Positions 8,381-16,709 of a DNA stretch of 64,000 nt are shown here, piece after piece (position 1 is the first letter of the stretch; each line of letters starts with the position of its first letter). Under the pieces are notes generated by a model that saw only the letters and a list, made by a program, of their open reading frames with translations, did no database searches and was not told the origin of the DNA. The DNA lies in the NCBI RefSeq assembly GCF_027853245.1, contig NZ_JAPTZM010000007.1; one strand, given 5' to 3'. This DNA is from Atlantibacter subterraneus (lineage in GTDB: Bacteria; Pseudomonadota; Gammaproteobacteria; Enterobacterales; Enterobacteriaceae). Position numbers and translations under genes: made by a program.

Positions 8381-8451
8381 CGGTCGCCAGGAATTCTTGT
8401 GATAAGATGCGCTACAAGGTCACTTGACCGTTATCGTAAAGGAAGAATTCA

Positions 8452-9009
8452 ATGCGCAATCTGGTTAAATATGTCGGGATTGGCCTGCTGGTGATGGGGC
8501 TGGCGGCCTGTGACAACAATGACAGCAGCAAGCCGGCGGAAGGTGCCGCAGCCGAAAGCAACGCGGCGGCGCAGCAGGTGACTCTGCTGGACGGCAAACT
8601 GAGTTTTTCGCTACCGGCGGATATGACGGATCAGAGCGGGAAGCTGGGTACCCAGGCCAACAATATGCACGTTTACTCTGACGCCACCGGCCAGAAAGCG
8701 GTGATTGTGATTGTCGGCGACGATACCACCGAAGGGCTTGACGTTCTGGCGAAGCGCCTGGAAGATCAGCAGCGCAGCCGCGACCCGCAATTGCAGGTCG
8801 TGACCAATAAATCCATCGAGGTTAAAGGCCACACCCTGCAGCAGCTGGACAGCATTATTTCCGCCAAAGGCCAGACCGCGTACTCCTCCGTGGTGCTGGG
8901 CAAAGTGGATAACAAGCTGCTGACCCTGCAAATCACCCTGCCGGCGGATAACCAGCAGCAGGCACAGGCAACCGCTGAAAACATTATTAATACCCTGGAA
9001 GTGAAGTAA
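8452..9009 (+). CDS. dcrB: inner-membrane lipoprotein DcrB
   Basis: A 185-residue protein with a lipoprotein signal peptide; the lipobox LAAC places the acylated cysteine at residue 20. DcrB was first found as a factor needed for infection by phages C1 and C6 in E. coli. The rest is soluble and matches the DcrB family (GKLSFSLPADMTDQSGKLG). Start supported by GGAAG about 9 bases upstream. It follows yhhQ by 71 bases and ends at a strong terminator. In E. coli yhhS comes next; here a sugar-use island intervenes. Confidence 0.95.
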   Translation: MRNLVKYVGIGLLVMGLAACDNNDSSKPAEGAAAESNAAAQQVTLLDGKLSFSLPADMTDQSGKLGTQANNMHVYSDATGQKAVIVIVGDDTTEGLDVLAKRLEDQQRSRDPQLQVVTNKSIEVKGHTLQQLDSIISAKGQTAYSSVVLGKVDNKLLTLQITLPADNQQQAQATAENIINTLEVK

Positions 9010-9026
9010 GGCGATTCGCTTTCGTG

Positions 9027-9066
9027 AAAAAGCCTGCCGGTGAAACGAAACCGGCAGGCTTTTTTA
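9027..9066. terminator. bidirectional intrinsic terminator between dcrB and the hydrolase gene
   Basis: AGCCTGCCGG (9031-9040) pairs with CCGGCAGGCT (9051-9060), flanked by an A run on the left and a T run on the right. It can therefore stop transcription of dcrB and of the minus-strand sugar operon. It slightly overlaps the last codons of the hydrolase gene. Confidence 0.9.
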
Positions 9067-9816
9067 TTTGATGAAGTGACGGATAGCAGCAGCCAGCGCA
9101 GGAGGGTTTTGCCATGCTATTGAATGCGCCGCGTTGGGTATAACAGCCGTACAGATGCCCTGTGCAGCTAACGCCGTAAAGTCATTATCAGGCAACGAGT
9201 GTTCACCAAAGATAAGCAACTTTGGTTTTTCGATGGCCTGAAAGCGCTGATACCACGAAGGGTTAACGCCTTCGATAAGGCTTTTCGCCGATCGCCAAAC
9301 GCCCATAGGCGTATGGCTTAACAGGCATCCCGCCCACGGTGTGCTGACATCCTTTAAAAATCCTGGCCAGACGTTTTGCTCAAATTCCGGGAGCGAGTTA
9401 GGCGCAATCGCCAGGCTGAACTCCCCGCCACCCGAATGGAAATTCGGTTCAGAGACCATCAACCCGCAAATCAGTTCGGGAGCATTACTGACGACCTCAA
9501 TCGCAATACTGCCACCCATGCTGTGCCCGTAGAGCCAGCAGGATGGCAATTGCAAATGTCGCAGTAGTTCAATAACAACTCGCGCCTGTGACGTCGTTGA
9601 ATAATCATACTCGTCAGGCTTCTCGCTGTAGCCACTGCCGGGAAGATCGACAAGGATGGTTCGATGTTCAACAAGTGTCGGGTCAGATGCCACGCGCGGA
9701 TAGTCATAAGAGGACGCGCATCCCAGCCCGTGAATAAACACTATCGGCGTGCCCTCGCCCGGAAAATCATGCCAGCGCACATGACACTGCGCTGTCTGCG
9801 AATAAAATGATTCCAT
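9064..9816 (-). CDS. alpha/beta-fold hydrolase, last gene of the beta-glycoside operon
   Basis: A 250-residue alpha/beta hydrolase. The oxyanion region FIHGLG, the nucleophile elbow GHSMGG (Ser99) and the late histidine in NAAHS (His231) are visible. Glu205 or Asp210 is the likely acid of the triad. The start follows GGGAG at good spacing and lies only 36 bases after the PTS IIB gene on the same strand, with no terminator between. It is probably co-transcribed with the PTS genes. An esterase removing acyl groups from plant glycosides would fit the context, but that is inference; the specific substrate is unknown. Confidence 0.85.
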   Translation of the reverse strand: MESFYSQTAQCHVRWHDFPGEGTPIVFIHGLGCASSYDYPRVASDPTLVEHRTILVDLPGSGYSEKPDEYDYSTTSQARVVIELLRHLQLPSCWLYGHSMGGSIAIEVVSNAPELICGLMVSEPNFHSGGGEFSLAIAPNSLPEFEQNVWPGFLKDVSTPWAGCLLSHTPMGVWRSAKSLIEGVNPSWYQRFQAIEKPKLLIFGEHSLPDNDFTALAAQGICTAVIPNAAHSIAWQNPPALAAAIRHFIK

Positions 9817-9852
9817 TTATGCTCCCGGTTTGCTCTGACGGTATTCAGTCAC

Positions 9853-10155
9853 CTACTTTTTCATTTCCATCGCCATTGCCAGCACGCCCGGCCCATTCAT
9901 CCGGCCATAATCCAGCATCGGGATTGGTTTAACCGGGACGCTGCCGCCGGTAATGGTATCAACGCGGGCCTGTAAATAGCTTACCTGCGGCCCGAGCAGG
10001 ATCACATCCGCCTTTTTCCACTCTTCGTTGAGTTTTGCATCCGGGATAGCCCAGATTGCAGCCTCGATACCCTGCTGTTTTGCCGCCTCAATCATCTTAT
10101 TCATCAGCATGCTGGTAGACATACCGGCGTTACAGACAAGCATAATGTTAATCAT
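9853..10155 (-). CDS. PTS EIIB component, lactose/cellobiose family
   Basis: A 100-residue cytoplasmic phosphocarrier. The phosphorylated cysteine is Cys8 in MLVCNAGMSTSML, the signature of the cellobiose/chitobiose IIB family. It passes phosphate from IIA to the incoming sugar at IIC. The frame is open 17 codons further upstream, but the ATG at 10155 gives the family N-terminus and leaves a 10-base gap to the IIC gene. It is fourth in the order IIA, GH1, IIC, IIB. Confidence 0.92.
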   Translation of the reverse strand: MINIMLVCNAGMSTSMLMNKMIEAAKQQGIEAAIWAIPDAKLNEEWKKADVILLGPQVSYLQARVDTITGGSVPVKPIPMLDYGRMNGPGVLAMAMEMKK

Positions 10156-10165
10156 AATTTTTCCC

Positions 10166-11479
10166 TCAGGATGATGTTGCCTGCGCCATCGCGACGCGTT
10201 CGGCAAACTTCAGAAATGGCAGATAGATAAACACGGTAATCGTAATAATCAGCACCTGAAGCACCGCTGCGCGCCAGTCGCCGCCGGTCGCCAGGAAGCC
10301 GGAGATAATCGGTGGCGTCGTCCAGGGGATTTGCACGGTAACGTGATTTATCAGCCCCCATGCGGTGGCGTAATAAGCGGTTGTCAGACTAAACACCGGC
10401 GCGAGGACAAACGGAACGATCAGCGCCGGATTAAAGACAATCGGCAGACCAAAAATAATCGGTTCGCTGATGTTGAACAGACACGGCGCGGTAGCGAGTT
10501 TGGCGATATCCCGGTAATCCGATTTGCGGCTGAACAGATAAATTGCGATCAGCAAGGCGATGGTGTTGCCAGAGCCACCCATCACGCCAAAAGTATCTTT
10601 AAACGCCATGCAGATAATATTGGGGATATCCTGGTGCTGCGCGAAGGCCAGCGTGTTTTCCTGCATATTGTTAAGCAGGAACGGGTCGAGCAGCGCGCCG
10701 GAGATCACGCCCTGATGGATCCCCACAGAGAAAAACAGATTGGCAACGGTGGTGATCAGCAGAAAGCCCGGCAGGCTGGTGGTCACGGATTTCAGCGGCT
10801 GCTGGATTAACGTGGCGATCAGCGTATTGACGTCCATCCCGCTGAGGCGCTGTACCGCAAAAGAGAGCAGCGCAAAGAACACCATCGTCAGCATGATTGG
10901 GATCAGGGTGTTAAACGAACGCATCACCGCAGGCGGGATTGCCCCGCCGCTGATGTTAACCTGCAATTTTGGTGCATTCGCCAGGCGGATAAACAGCGAA
11001 GTCACCATCAGGCCGGTGAGGATACCGACAAACATCCCTGCCGAGCCGGTAGAGGCAAAAGAGATGCCGCCGGTCACCGTGACGCGTTGTTGGCTGACGA
11101 CATCGGTTAACTGCACGCTCTCCGGCATAAAAATCACCACACAGGCGATAGAAAGCAGCACCGGCGCGATAGGGTCGCCATAGCCTTTATTCTGGCAAAG
11201 GTGATAGGCAATCGCCCCGGCGATTAACACCGAGATAAAATTCAGTGAGCCATTAACGATGGCGTTGCCCACCTGCTGCCAGTGAAGCAGCGAATCGTTG
11301 CTGATAAACCCGGAGAGAATGCCGTCCGGTTTGATAAGGGTGTTATTAATCAGCACCATCAGACCGGCCAGCACAAAGAACGGCATCAACGTGGCGAAGG
11401 CGTCCCGCAAAGAGCGTAAATGGACCTGGCCGCCAATACGCTGCGCCACCATGACCGCTTGATCAAGAATTTTCATCAT
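10166..11479 (-). CDS. PTS EIIC permease, lactose/cellobiose family
   Basis: A 437-residue membrane permease with about ten membrane segments, typical of the CelB/ChbC-type EIIC. Recognisable stretches are FFVLAGLMVLINNTL, MGGSGNTIALLIA, LFNISEPIIFGLPIVFNPAL and the substrate-loop region WTTPPIISGFLATGGDW. It moves and phosphorylates a beta-linked disaccharide or beta-glucoside. AGGA lies a few bases before the tandem ATG ATG start. It sits between the GH1 gene (11-base gap) and the IIB gene (10-base gap). Confidence 0.93.
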   Translation of the reverse strand: MMKILDQAVMVAQRIGGQVHLRSLRDAFATLMPFFVLAGLMVLINNTLIKPDGILSGFISNDSLLHWQQVGNAIVNGSLNFISVLIAGAIAYHLCQNKGYGDPIAPVLLSIACVVIFMPESVQLTDVVSQQRVTVTGGISFASTGSAGMFVGILTGLMVTSLFIRLANAPKLQVNISGGAIPPAVMRSFNTLIPIMLTMVFFALLSFAVQRLSGMDVNTLIATLIQQPLKSVTTSLPGFLLITTVANLFFSVGIHQGVISGALLDPFLLNNMQENTLAFAQHQDIPNIICMAFKDTFGVMGGSGNTIALLIAIYLFSRKSDYRDIAKLATAPCLFNISEPIIFGLPIVFNPALIVPFVLAPVFSLTTAYYATAWGLINHVTVQIPWTTPPIISGFLATGGDWRAAVLQVLIITITVFIYLPFLKFAERVAMAQATSS

Positions 11480-11490
11480 CGCATCCTGCT

Positions 11491-12909
11491 TTAAAAATCA
11501 ACGTACAATCCGTTGAAATAAAAACCGTTTTCGTCGCTTAGCGCTTTATAAAACTCGCCGCTTTTTTTCACCGTCCGCTGCTGGGTCGCCAGGTCGAGGC
11601 TGACCAGGCCGTAGCGGTTTTTATAGGCGTTTATCCAGGACCAGCAGTCGATAAACGTCCACAGGTGATAGCCCTTGATGTTGCAGCCCTCCTGGATCGC
11701 CTGATGCAGATACGCCAGATGGTTTTGAATAAAACCGATGCGGTAAACGTCCTGCACCTGGCCCTCACGAATAAAACGCTCTTCGTTCGCTACGCCCATG
11801 CCGCTTTCGGAGATAAAAGCTTCGATATTGCCGTAGTTATCGCGAATATCGACGCACAGGTCGTAAATGCCTTTTTCGTAGATTTCCCATCCGCGATGCG
11901 GATTGAATTTCCGGCCCGGCATCACGTAGCTGTCGAAATACCAGTCCGGCATAAACGGGGCATCTGGATTTACCGCGCTGGCGCGGGCTTTCACGCGGCG
12001 CGGTTCGTAATAGTTCAGGCCGAGGATTTGTACCCGGTTGTCGCGGATATCCTGCAAATCCTGTTCAGTGTATTGCGGCATCAGATCGTGCCGACGAAGG
12101 GTATCCACCAGCTCGGGCGGGAACGTGCCTTTCACAGCGGGATCGAGAAAGCTGCGGTTGTAGAACAGATCGGCATATTTCGCGGCCTGAACATCAGCCG
12201 GGTGTTCGCTACGCGGATAGGTAGGGCTAAGGTTAAGGATAATGCCAATTTTGCCGGGCAACTGATGCGTTTTGAAGGCTTTAATCGCCAGAGCACTGGC
12301 CAGCAGGGTATGAAAACCCACCTGTACCCCGCGTTTAAAATCAATCACATTCGGGTAATGGAAATCTTCCATATAGCCGCCAAGCACCGGCCCTAACGGT
12401 TCGTTGAAAGTAAACCAGTGGAAAACCAAATCACCAAATTCCCGGAAGCAGGCGTCACAGAAATTGACATAGGCCGCCACCACTTCACGGTTTTCCCAGC
12501 CGCCTTTTAGCATCATCGCTTCCGGCATATCGAAATGGTAAAGGTTGGCAAACGGCTTAATGCCGTTGGCGTTCATCTCTTGCAACATATCCCGGTAAAA
12601 CGCCACCGCAGCCGGGCTGATCTCGCCGTCGCCCTGAGGGAACAGCCGCGCCCAGGAAATAGACAAGCGAAACGAATTATGGCCAGTTTGTTTCATCAGC
12701 TGGATGTCGTCGCGATAGCGGTGAAAGAAGTCGGTGGTGATGTCCGTATTCACGCCGTGATAAAAGCGGTGCGGGTCGCGATCCCACGACATATCCCACT
12801 GGGTACGGCCTTTACCGGTATTACCGCGCCCTTCCGCCTGTTCAGCTGACCAGGCGCTGCCCCACCAAAAACCCTGCGGAAACGCTAAAAAACGAGGCTG
12901 CATGTCCAT
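11491..12909 (-). CDS. GH1 family 6-phospho-beta-glucosidase/galactosidase
   Basis: A 472-residue glycoside hydrolase family 1 enzyme. The acid/base glutamate is Glu170 in TFNEP. The nucleophile is Glu368 in ISESG, a variant of the usual (I/V)TENG. The N-terminal FPQGFWWGSAWSAEQAEG is the standard GH1 entry motif. Coding next to a cellobiose-type PTS, it should cleave the 6-phosphorylated beta-glycoside made by uptake, giving glucose-6-phosphate plus the aglycone or second sugar. Its start overlaps the stop of the IIA gene (TAATG). A second ATG two codons later is also possible. Confidence 0.93.
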   Translation of the reverse strand: MDMQPRFLAFPQGFWWGSAWSAEQAEGRGNTGKGRTQWDMSWDRDPHRFYHGVNTDITTDFFHRYRDDIQLMKQTGHNSFRLSISWARLFPQGDGEISPAAVAFYRDMLQEMNANGIKPFANLYHFDMPEAMMLKGGWENREVVAAYVNFCDACFREFGDLVFHWFTFNEPLGPVLGGYMEDFHYPNVIDFKRGVQVGFHTLLASALAIKAFKTHQLPGKIGIILNLSPTYPRSEHPADVQAAKYADLFYNRSFLDPAVKGTFPPELVDTLRRHDLMPQYTEQDLQDIRDNRVQILGLNYYEPRRVKARASAVNPDAPFMPDWYFDSYVMPGRKFNPHRGWEIYEKGIYDLCVDIRDNYGNIEAFISESGMGVANEERFIREGQVQDVYRIGFIQNHLAYLHQAIQEGCNIKGYHLWTFIDCWSWINAYKNRYGLVSLDLATQQRTVKKSGEFYKALSDENGFYFNGLYVDF

Positions 12910-13241
12910 TACGCCTCCCGCACGGCTAGCTGACGGTAAATATCAATAAACTCCGCTGCCAGCTCTTTAAGCAGCATGGCGTTCATCAGGTGATCCTGCG
13001 CATGCACCATAATCAAATGCACCGGGACTTTTCCAACGCCTTCGTCCATGCCAATCAGCTGAGTTTGTACTTCATGAGCCAGGCGCAGCGCGTCATTCGC
13101 TTGCGCCATAAGCTGTGACGCCTCCTGCTGCTGGCCATTTTTTGCCTGTTGGATAGCCTGCATCGCGCAGCTACGGCACATCCCTGCATTGACGATGATC
13201 CCCATCACCGTTTGTTCGTAATCAAAACTGTCGAGGCTCAT
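12909..13241 (-). CDS. PTS EIIA component, lactose/cellobiose family
   Basis: A 110-residue helical IIA protein. The motif VHAQDHLM holds the phospho-accepting histidine, most likely His80. IIA proteins of this family are trimeric and take phosphate from HPr. It is the first gene of the minus-strand operon. AGGGA precedes its ATG, and a palindromic operator candidate lies at 13295-13307, about 54 bases upstream. The stop shares a base with the GH1 start, so the two are translationally coupled. Confidence 0.93.
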   Translation of the reverse strand: MSLDSFDYEQTVMGIIVNAGMCRSCAMQAIQQAKNGQQQEASQLMAQANDALRLAHEVQTQLIGMDEGVGKVPVHLIMVHAQDHLMNAMLLKELAAEFIDIYRQLAVREA

Positions 13242-13294
13242 ATTTTTCCCTGGTTACGCTAAGTATCTTCAACAGATACTATTCCCGGTTATTT

Positions 13295-13307
13295 TGTTTA
13301 GTAAACA
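13295..13307. promoter_or_regulatory. operator candidate, copy 1 (IIA side)
   Basis: TGTTTAGTAAACA is a perfect odd-centred palindrome, identical to the one at 13410-13422. It lies just upstream of the PTS operon. Identical copies flanking a divergent promoter region, next to a LacI-type repressor gene, strongly suggest repressor sites. A weaker half-match to a CRP site (TGTGA at about 13334) lies between the two copies. Confidence 0.7.
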
Positions 13308-13409
13308 TGATTGATTTCACTTAATTCAATTATGTGAGACCGATTAAATAAGCAATCAATTCAGATTTTGATAAGATTTAAGCGGCAAAAAATCCGATTA
13401 ACATTGTTT

Positions 13410-13422
13410 TGTTTAGTAAACA
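13410..13422. promoter_or_regulatory. operator candidate, copy 2 (kinase side)
   Basis: TGTTTAGTAAACA, here extended to the perfect 15-mer TTGTTTAGTAAACAA (13409-13423), lies 18 bases before the start of the ROK kinase gene. It is 115 bases from copy 1. Position and identity fit a repressor blocking both divergent transcription units, possibly by looping. Confidence 0.7.
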
Positions 13423-13440
13423 ATTTACGGGAAAAACGGC

Positions 13441-14352
13441 ATGTTAAATCTTGGGCTGGATATCGGCGGAACCAAAACGGAAGCGGTAATACTCAATCGT
13501 GAAGGGAAAGTGCTTAGCACGCAGCGTATCGCTACGGTAAAAACGGACTACCCTGCGTTTTTGCACTCTCTGGTGGATTTTATTCGCCATGTCACCGAGG
13601 GATTTAACCAGCCGGTCAGCATCGGGCTCTGTTTACCGGGAACGGAAGACGCTGACACGCGGGTAATTAAAAACTCCAATATTGTGGTACTGAATCAACA
13701 ACCGTTAATTCGCGATCTGGAACATGCCTTACAGCGTCCGGTTGCCTGGGATAACGACGCGAATTGCTTTACGCTTTCCGAAGCCACAGATGGCGCGGCG
13801 GCACAGGCCGATATCGTCTTTGGCGCGATCCTCGGTACCGGCTGCGGCGGCGGCCTGTCGATGCATAAAACGCTGTGGCCGGGCCGTAACCGCAACGCAG
13901 GTGAATGGGGGCACAATCCTCTGCCCCATTACGCGCCTGAACAGGATGGCCCGGCGGTTAAGTGCTACTGCGGGCAATGGAACTGCACCGAATCTTTTAT
14001 CTCCGGCACCGGCCTGGCGCGGCAGTACCATCAGCGCCACGCCCTTGCTCTGGATGCAAAAGAATTTTTTCAACGTCTGGAAAGCGGCGAAGCCGATGCG
14101 GCTGCGCTGTTCAGCCTGTATAAAAATCAGCTGGCGCGCGCCCTGGCGGCGGTCATCAACATCTACGATCCGGATGTCATTGTGGTCGGCGGCGGCCTGT
14201 CGCGCATCCCGGCGATTTTTGACGGGCTGGATCGGGATGTCGCAAAATACGTTTTCAACACCGCCTGCTCAACACCGATTGTGGCAGCGAAATATGGCGA
14301 TAGCAGCGGCGTACGCGGGGCCGCCTGGTTAGGCGCACGCGCGATGGGTTAA
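13441..14352 (+). CDS. ROK family sugar kinase (Mak/NagK-like)
   Basis: A 303-residue ROK kinase. The ATP site DIGGTKTE is at the N-terminus, and the catalytic aspartate is Asp106 in WDNDANC. The zinc site is formed by His158 (GEWGHNPLP) with Cys175, Cys177 and Cys182 (CYCGQWNC). SGVRGAAWLG closes the protein. It resembles E. coli Mak (fructokinase) throughout. In this island it probably phosphorylates the non-phosphorylated hexose left after the GH1 enzyme cleaves a phospho-disaccharide. That role is inferred, and the sugar could be fructose, glucose or an amino sugar. It is followed by the repressor gene after a 19-base gap. Confidence 0.9.
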   Translation: MLNLGLDIGGTKTEAVILNREGKVLSTQRIATVKTDYPAFLHSLVDFIRHVTEGFNQPVSIGLCLPGTEDADTRVIKNSNIVVLNQQPLIRDLEHALQRPVAWDNDANCFTLSEATDGAAAQADIVFGAILGTGCGGGLSMHKTLWPGRNRNAGEWGHNPLPHYAPEQDGPAVKCYCGQWNCTESFISGTGLARQYHQRHALALDAKEFFQRLESGEADAAALFSLYKNQLARALAAVINIYDPDVIVVGGGLSRIPAIFDGLDRDVAKYVFNTACSTPIVAAKYGDSSGVRGAAWLGARAMG

Positions 14353-14371
14353 CCAAAGGACAGATGAAGTT

Positions 14372-15346
14372 ATGTCGAAGGCAGTCAGAGTCAGGGATAT
14401 TGCGCAACGAGCAGGCGTATCCGTTGGCGCGGTATCGCGTGCATTGAATTTTCGGCCCGGGCTGGGTGAAGAAACCCGCCAGCGCATCATCGCAGCCGCA
14501 CAGGAAATGGGGTATGACTTTTCCCGGCTGCATGAAGAAAAAATCAAAAAAATTCTCTTTGTGCTGCACCGTCAACACAACACCAGCCGGGCAATGAATT
14601 TTTATTCCCCGGTTCTGCTGGCGGTAGAAAACGCCTGCCGGGAACACAACATTGCGTTAAGTTTTCTGGCGCTGGGGCCGACGGACAATGTAGCCCAGCA
14701 GATTGCCAAACATGCTCCGGATGCCCTGCTGTGCGTCGGTTTTATCGAGCCGGAAATCATTGGCGTGCTGCGTAAAATGCCGTTGCCGATGGTACTGGTA
14801 GACCATGCTATTCCCGGACTCACCTGCGTCAATCCCGATAATTATCAGGGAAGCAGAATGGTGACCCGCCATCTGATTGAGCAAGGGCACCGGCGGATCG
14901 CCTTTCTTGCCAGCAGCATGGCGCATTACAGTATCTATCAGCGGGAGCGGGGCTATCGACAGGCGCTGTTCGACGCCGGGATCCTGTTATCGCCGCAATA
15001 TGAGGCCACGGCTCCGGCATTAAGCGATTTAACCACCTCGCTGGAGTATGCACTGGATGAGCTGATGGCGCTTCCTGAACCGCCGGACGCGCTGTTCTGT
15101 TACAACGATGCAGCAGCCATGGTGGCGATCAATTATTGCCAGAACCGGGGGATAAATGTCCCCGGCGATCTGGCTATCGCCGGATTTGATGACATTGACT
15201 TAGCGGCGCATATTACGCCAGCGTTAACCACGCTGGCGGTGGATAAAGAGGCCCTGGCCAGGACGGCAGTTGAAAAGCTGCTTGCCCAGTCAACCGCCAG
15301 CGAAACCCTGTTACCGGTGATCTTAAAGGTTCGCGCCAGCGCCTGA
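14372..15346 (+). CDS. LacI-family transcriptional regulator of the sugar island
   Basis: A 324-residue repressor. The N-terminal HTH (VRVRDIAQRAGVSVGAVSRALN, helix-turn-helix plus hinge) is followed by a periplasmic-binding-protein-like sensor domain from about residue 60, including the family stretch DLAIAGFDDIDLAAHITPALTT. It lies downstream of the ROK kinase in one unit and most likely binds the two palindromes in the divergent region. The inducer is unknown. Its last 24 bases overlap, tail to tail, the end of yhhS. Confidence 0.92.
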   Translation: MSKAVRVRDIAQRAGVSVGAVSRALNFRPGLGEETRQRIIAAAQEMGYDFSRLHEEKIKKILFVLHRQHNTSRAMNFYSPVLLAVENACREHNIALSFLALGPTDNVAQQIAKHAPDALLCVGFIEPEIIGVLRKMPLPMVLVDHAIPGLTCVNPDNYQGSRMVTRHLIEQGHRRIAFLASSMAHYSIYQRERGYRQALFDAGILLSPQYEATAPALSDLTTSLEYALDELMALPEPPDALFCYNDAAAMVAINYCQNRGINVPGDLAIAGFDDIDLAAHITPALTTLAVDKEALARTAVEKLLAQSTASETLLPVILKVRASA

Positions 15347-16531
15347 GTGGCGGGATGACGCCCGCAGCTTCAGCGTCAACCCTGCCGCCAGCGCCACCAG
15401 CCCCGCCGTCGCCAGATAAATACTCGATACCCCCGCCCAGGCCATCAGCAAGCCCGCCAGCGGGCCGGTGATGCCGAGCGACATATCCATAAACACCGTA
15501 TACGTCGCCAGCGCGCTGCCCTGGTTTTGCGCCGGAACGGCTTTCACCGCCACCACGCCCAGCGCCGGGAACACCAGCGAAAAGCCTGCGCCGGTCAGGA
15601 AGGTGCCCATTTTCGCCATCCACGGGCTGAACGCCATGCCCACCAGCAGCAGGCCGACGATCTCCACGGCAAAACAGACCAGCGCCACGTTTAATCCGCC
15701 AAACCGGTTGATGCCGTTGGGGAACAGCAAACGGGTGCCGACAAAAGCGGCGCTGAACAGGGTCAAGGCGAAGGCCGCGTCATCCCAGCCTTTTGCGTCG
15801 TAAAACAGCGTGATAAAGGTGGCGATCACCCCGAAACCCGCCGACCCCAGCGCCAGCGCCATGCCGTACAGCCAGACTTTGCCCAGCACCGCCCGGAACG
15901 GCAGCGGCTTACCCTTGCTGGCGGTAACCGGCTTGCGCGGCAGCGCACACAGGACGGCGACCAGCGCGATGGCCATAATCACACCGGCCAACAGCTGCAT
16001 CCCACCAAGATGGAAAATCCACACCCCAAGCGGCGCGCCAATCGCCATCGCGCCGTAAGTGACGATTCCGTTCCAGGAAATTACCCGGCCAATATGCAGC
16101 GAACCCACCACGCCCACGCCCCACAGCGTCGATCCGGTCCCGGCGAAACTTTGCCCAATCCCCAAAATAAGCCGCCCGGCGCACAGCAGGACAAGGCTTA
16201 GCAGCGCAGTGTCGGTATTCAGCCCCGCCACAAAATAGCCCAGACCGCTAAGAAAACAGCCGCAAAGCCCAAAAATAACAATTTTCTTCGGCCCAAACAG
16301 GTCGGCGTAGCGTCCGGCATAAGGGCGGCTCAACAAGGTAGCGAAATACTGGAGGCTGATCACCAGCCCGGCCCAGAAGGCGCTAAATCCCATGACATCA
16401 TGAACATAGCCGGGAAGAACGGCCAGCGGCAGGCCGATAGTGAGGTAGCTGGCAAAATTAAAGATAGCGACAGAAACGATGCGCAGATTTAAACGCAATC
16501 CACTTATTGCCGGTTCAGCGGCTTCGGGCAT
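15323..16531 (-). CDS. yhhS: MFS transporter YhhS
   Basis: A 402-residue major facilitator with twelve membrane segments. It is close to E. coli YhhS throughout, for example FNFASYLTIGLPLAVLPGY near the N-terminus. Its physiological substrate is not established; overexpression of the E. coli protein has been linked to glyphosate tolerance. I place the start at 16531, giving MPEAAEPAISGLRLN, which matches the E. coli N-terminus. The frame is open 35 codons further upstream. The 3' end overlaps the LacI-type gene convergently by 24 bases, a junction created by the island. Confidence 0.93.
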   Translation of the reverse strand: MPEAAEPAISGLRLNLRIVSVAIFNFASYLTIGLPLAVLPGYVHDVMGFSAFWAGLVISLQYFATLLSRPYAGRYADLFGPKKIVIFGLCGCFLSGLGYFVAGLNTDTALLSLVLLCAGRLILGIGQSFAGTGSTLWGVGVVGSLHIGRVISWNGIVTYGAMAIGAPLGVWIFHLGGMQLLAGVIMAIALVAVLCALPRKPVTASKGKPLPFRAVLGKVWLYGMALALGSAGFGVIATFITLFYDAKGWDDAAFALTLFSAAFVGTRLLFPNGINRFGGLNVALVCFAVEIVGLLLVGMAFSPWMAKMGTFLTGAGFSLVFPALGVVAVKAVPAQNQGSALATYTVFMDMSLGITGPLAGLLMAWAGVSSIYLATAGLVALAAGLTLKLRASSRHSGAGANL

Positions 16532-16709
16532 GACAATCACCAGAATTGTAAAACGAGGGTTCAGTATAACCTTGATAGCGCCGCGCTTCACTCCCACCAC
16601 TTTCGGAGCGATCTGCTCCATCACCTTATGCGCCACGCACTACACTTTATCCGTCGCCCCATTAATTGCAGATCCCCTGCGCCAGGCGAATTAAGGATAT
16701 TCCACGCAG

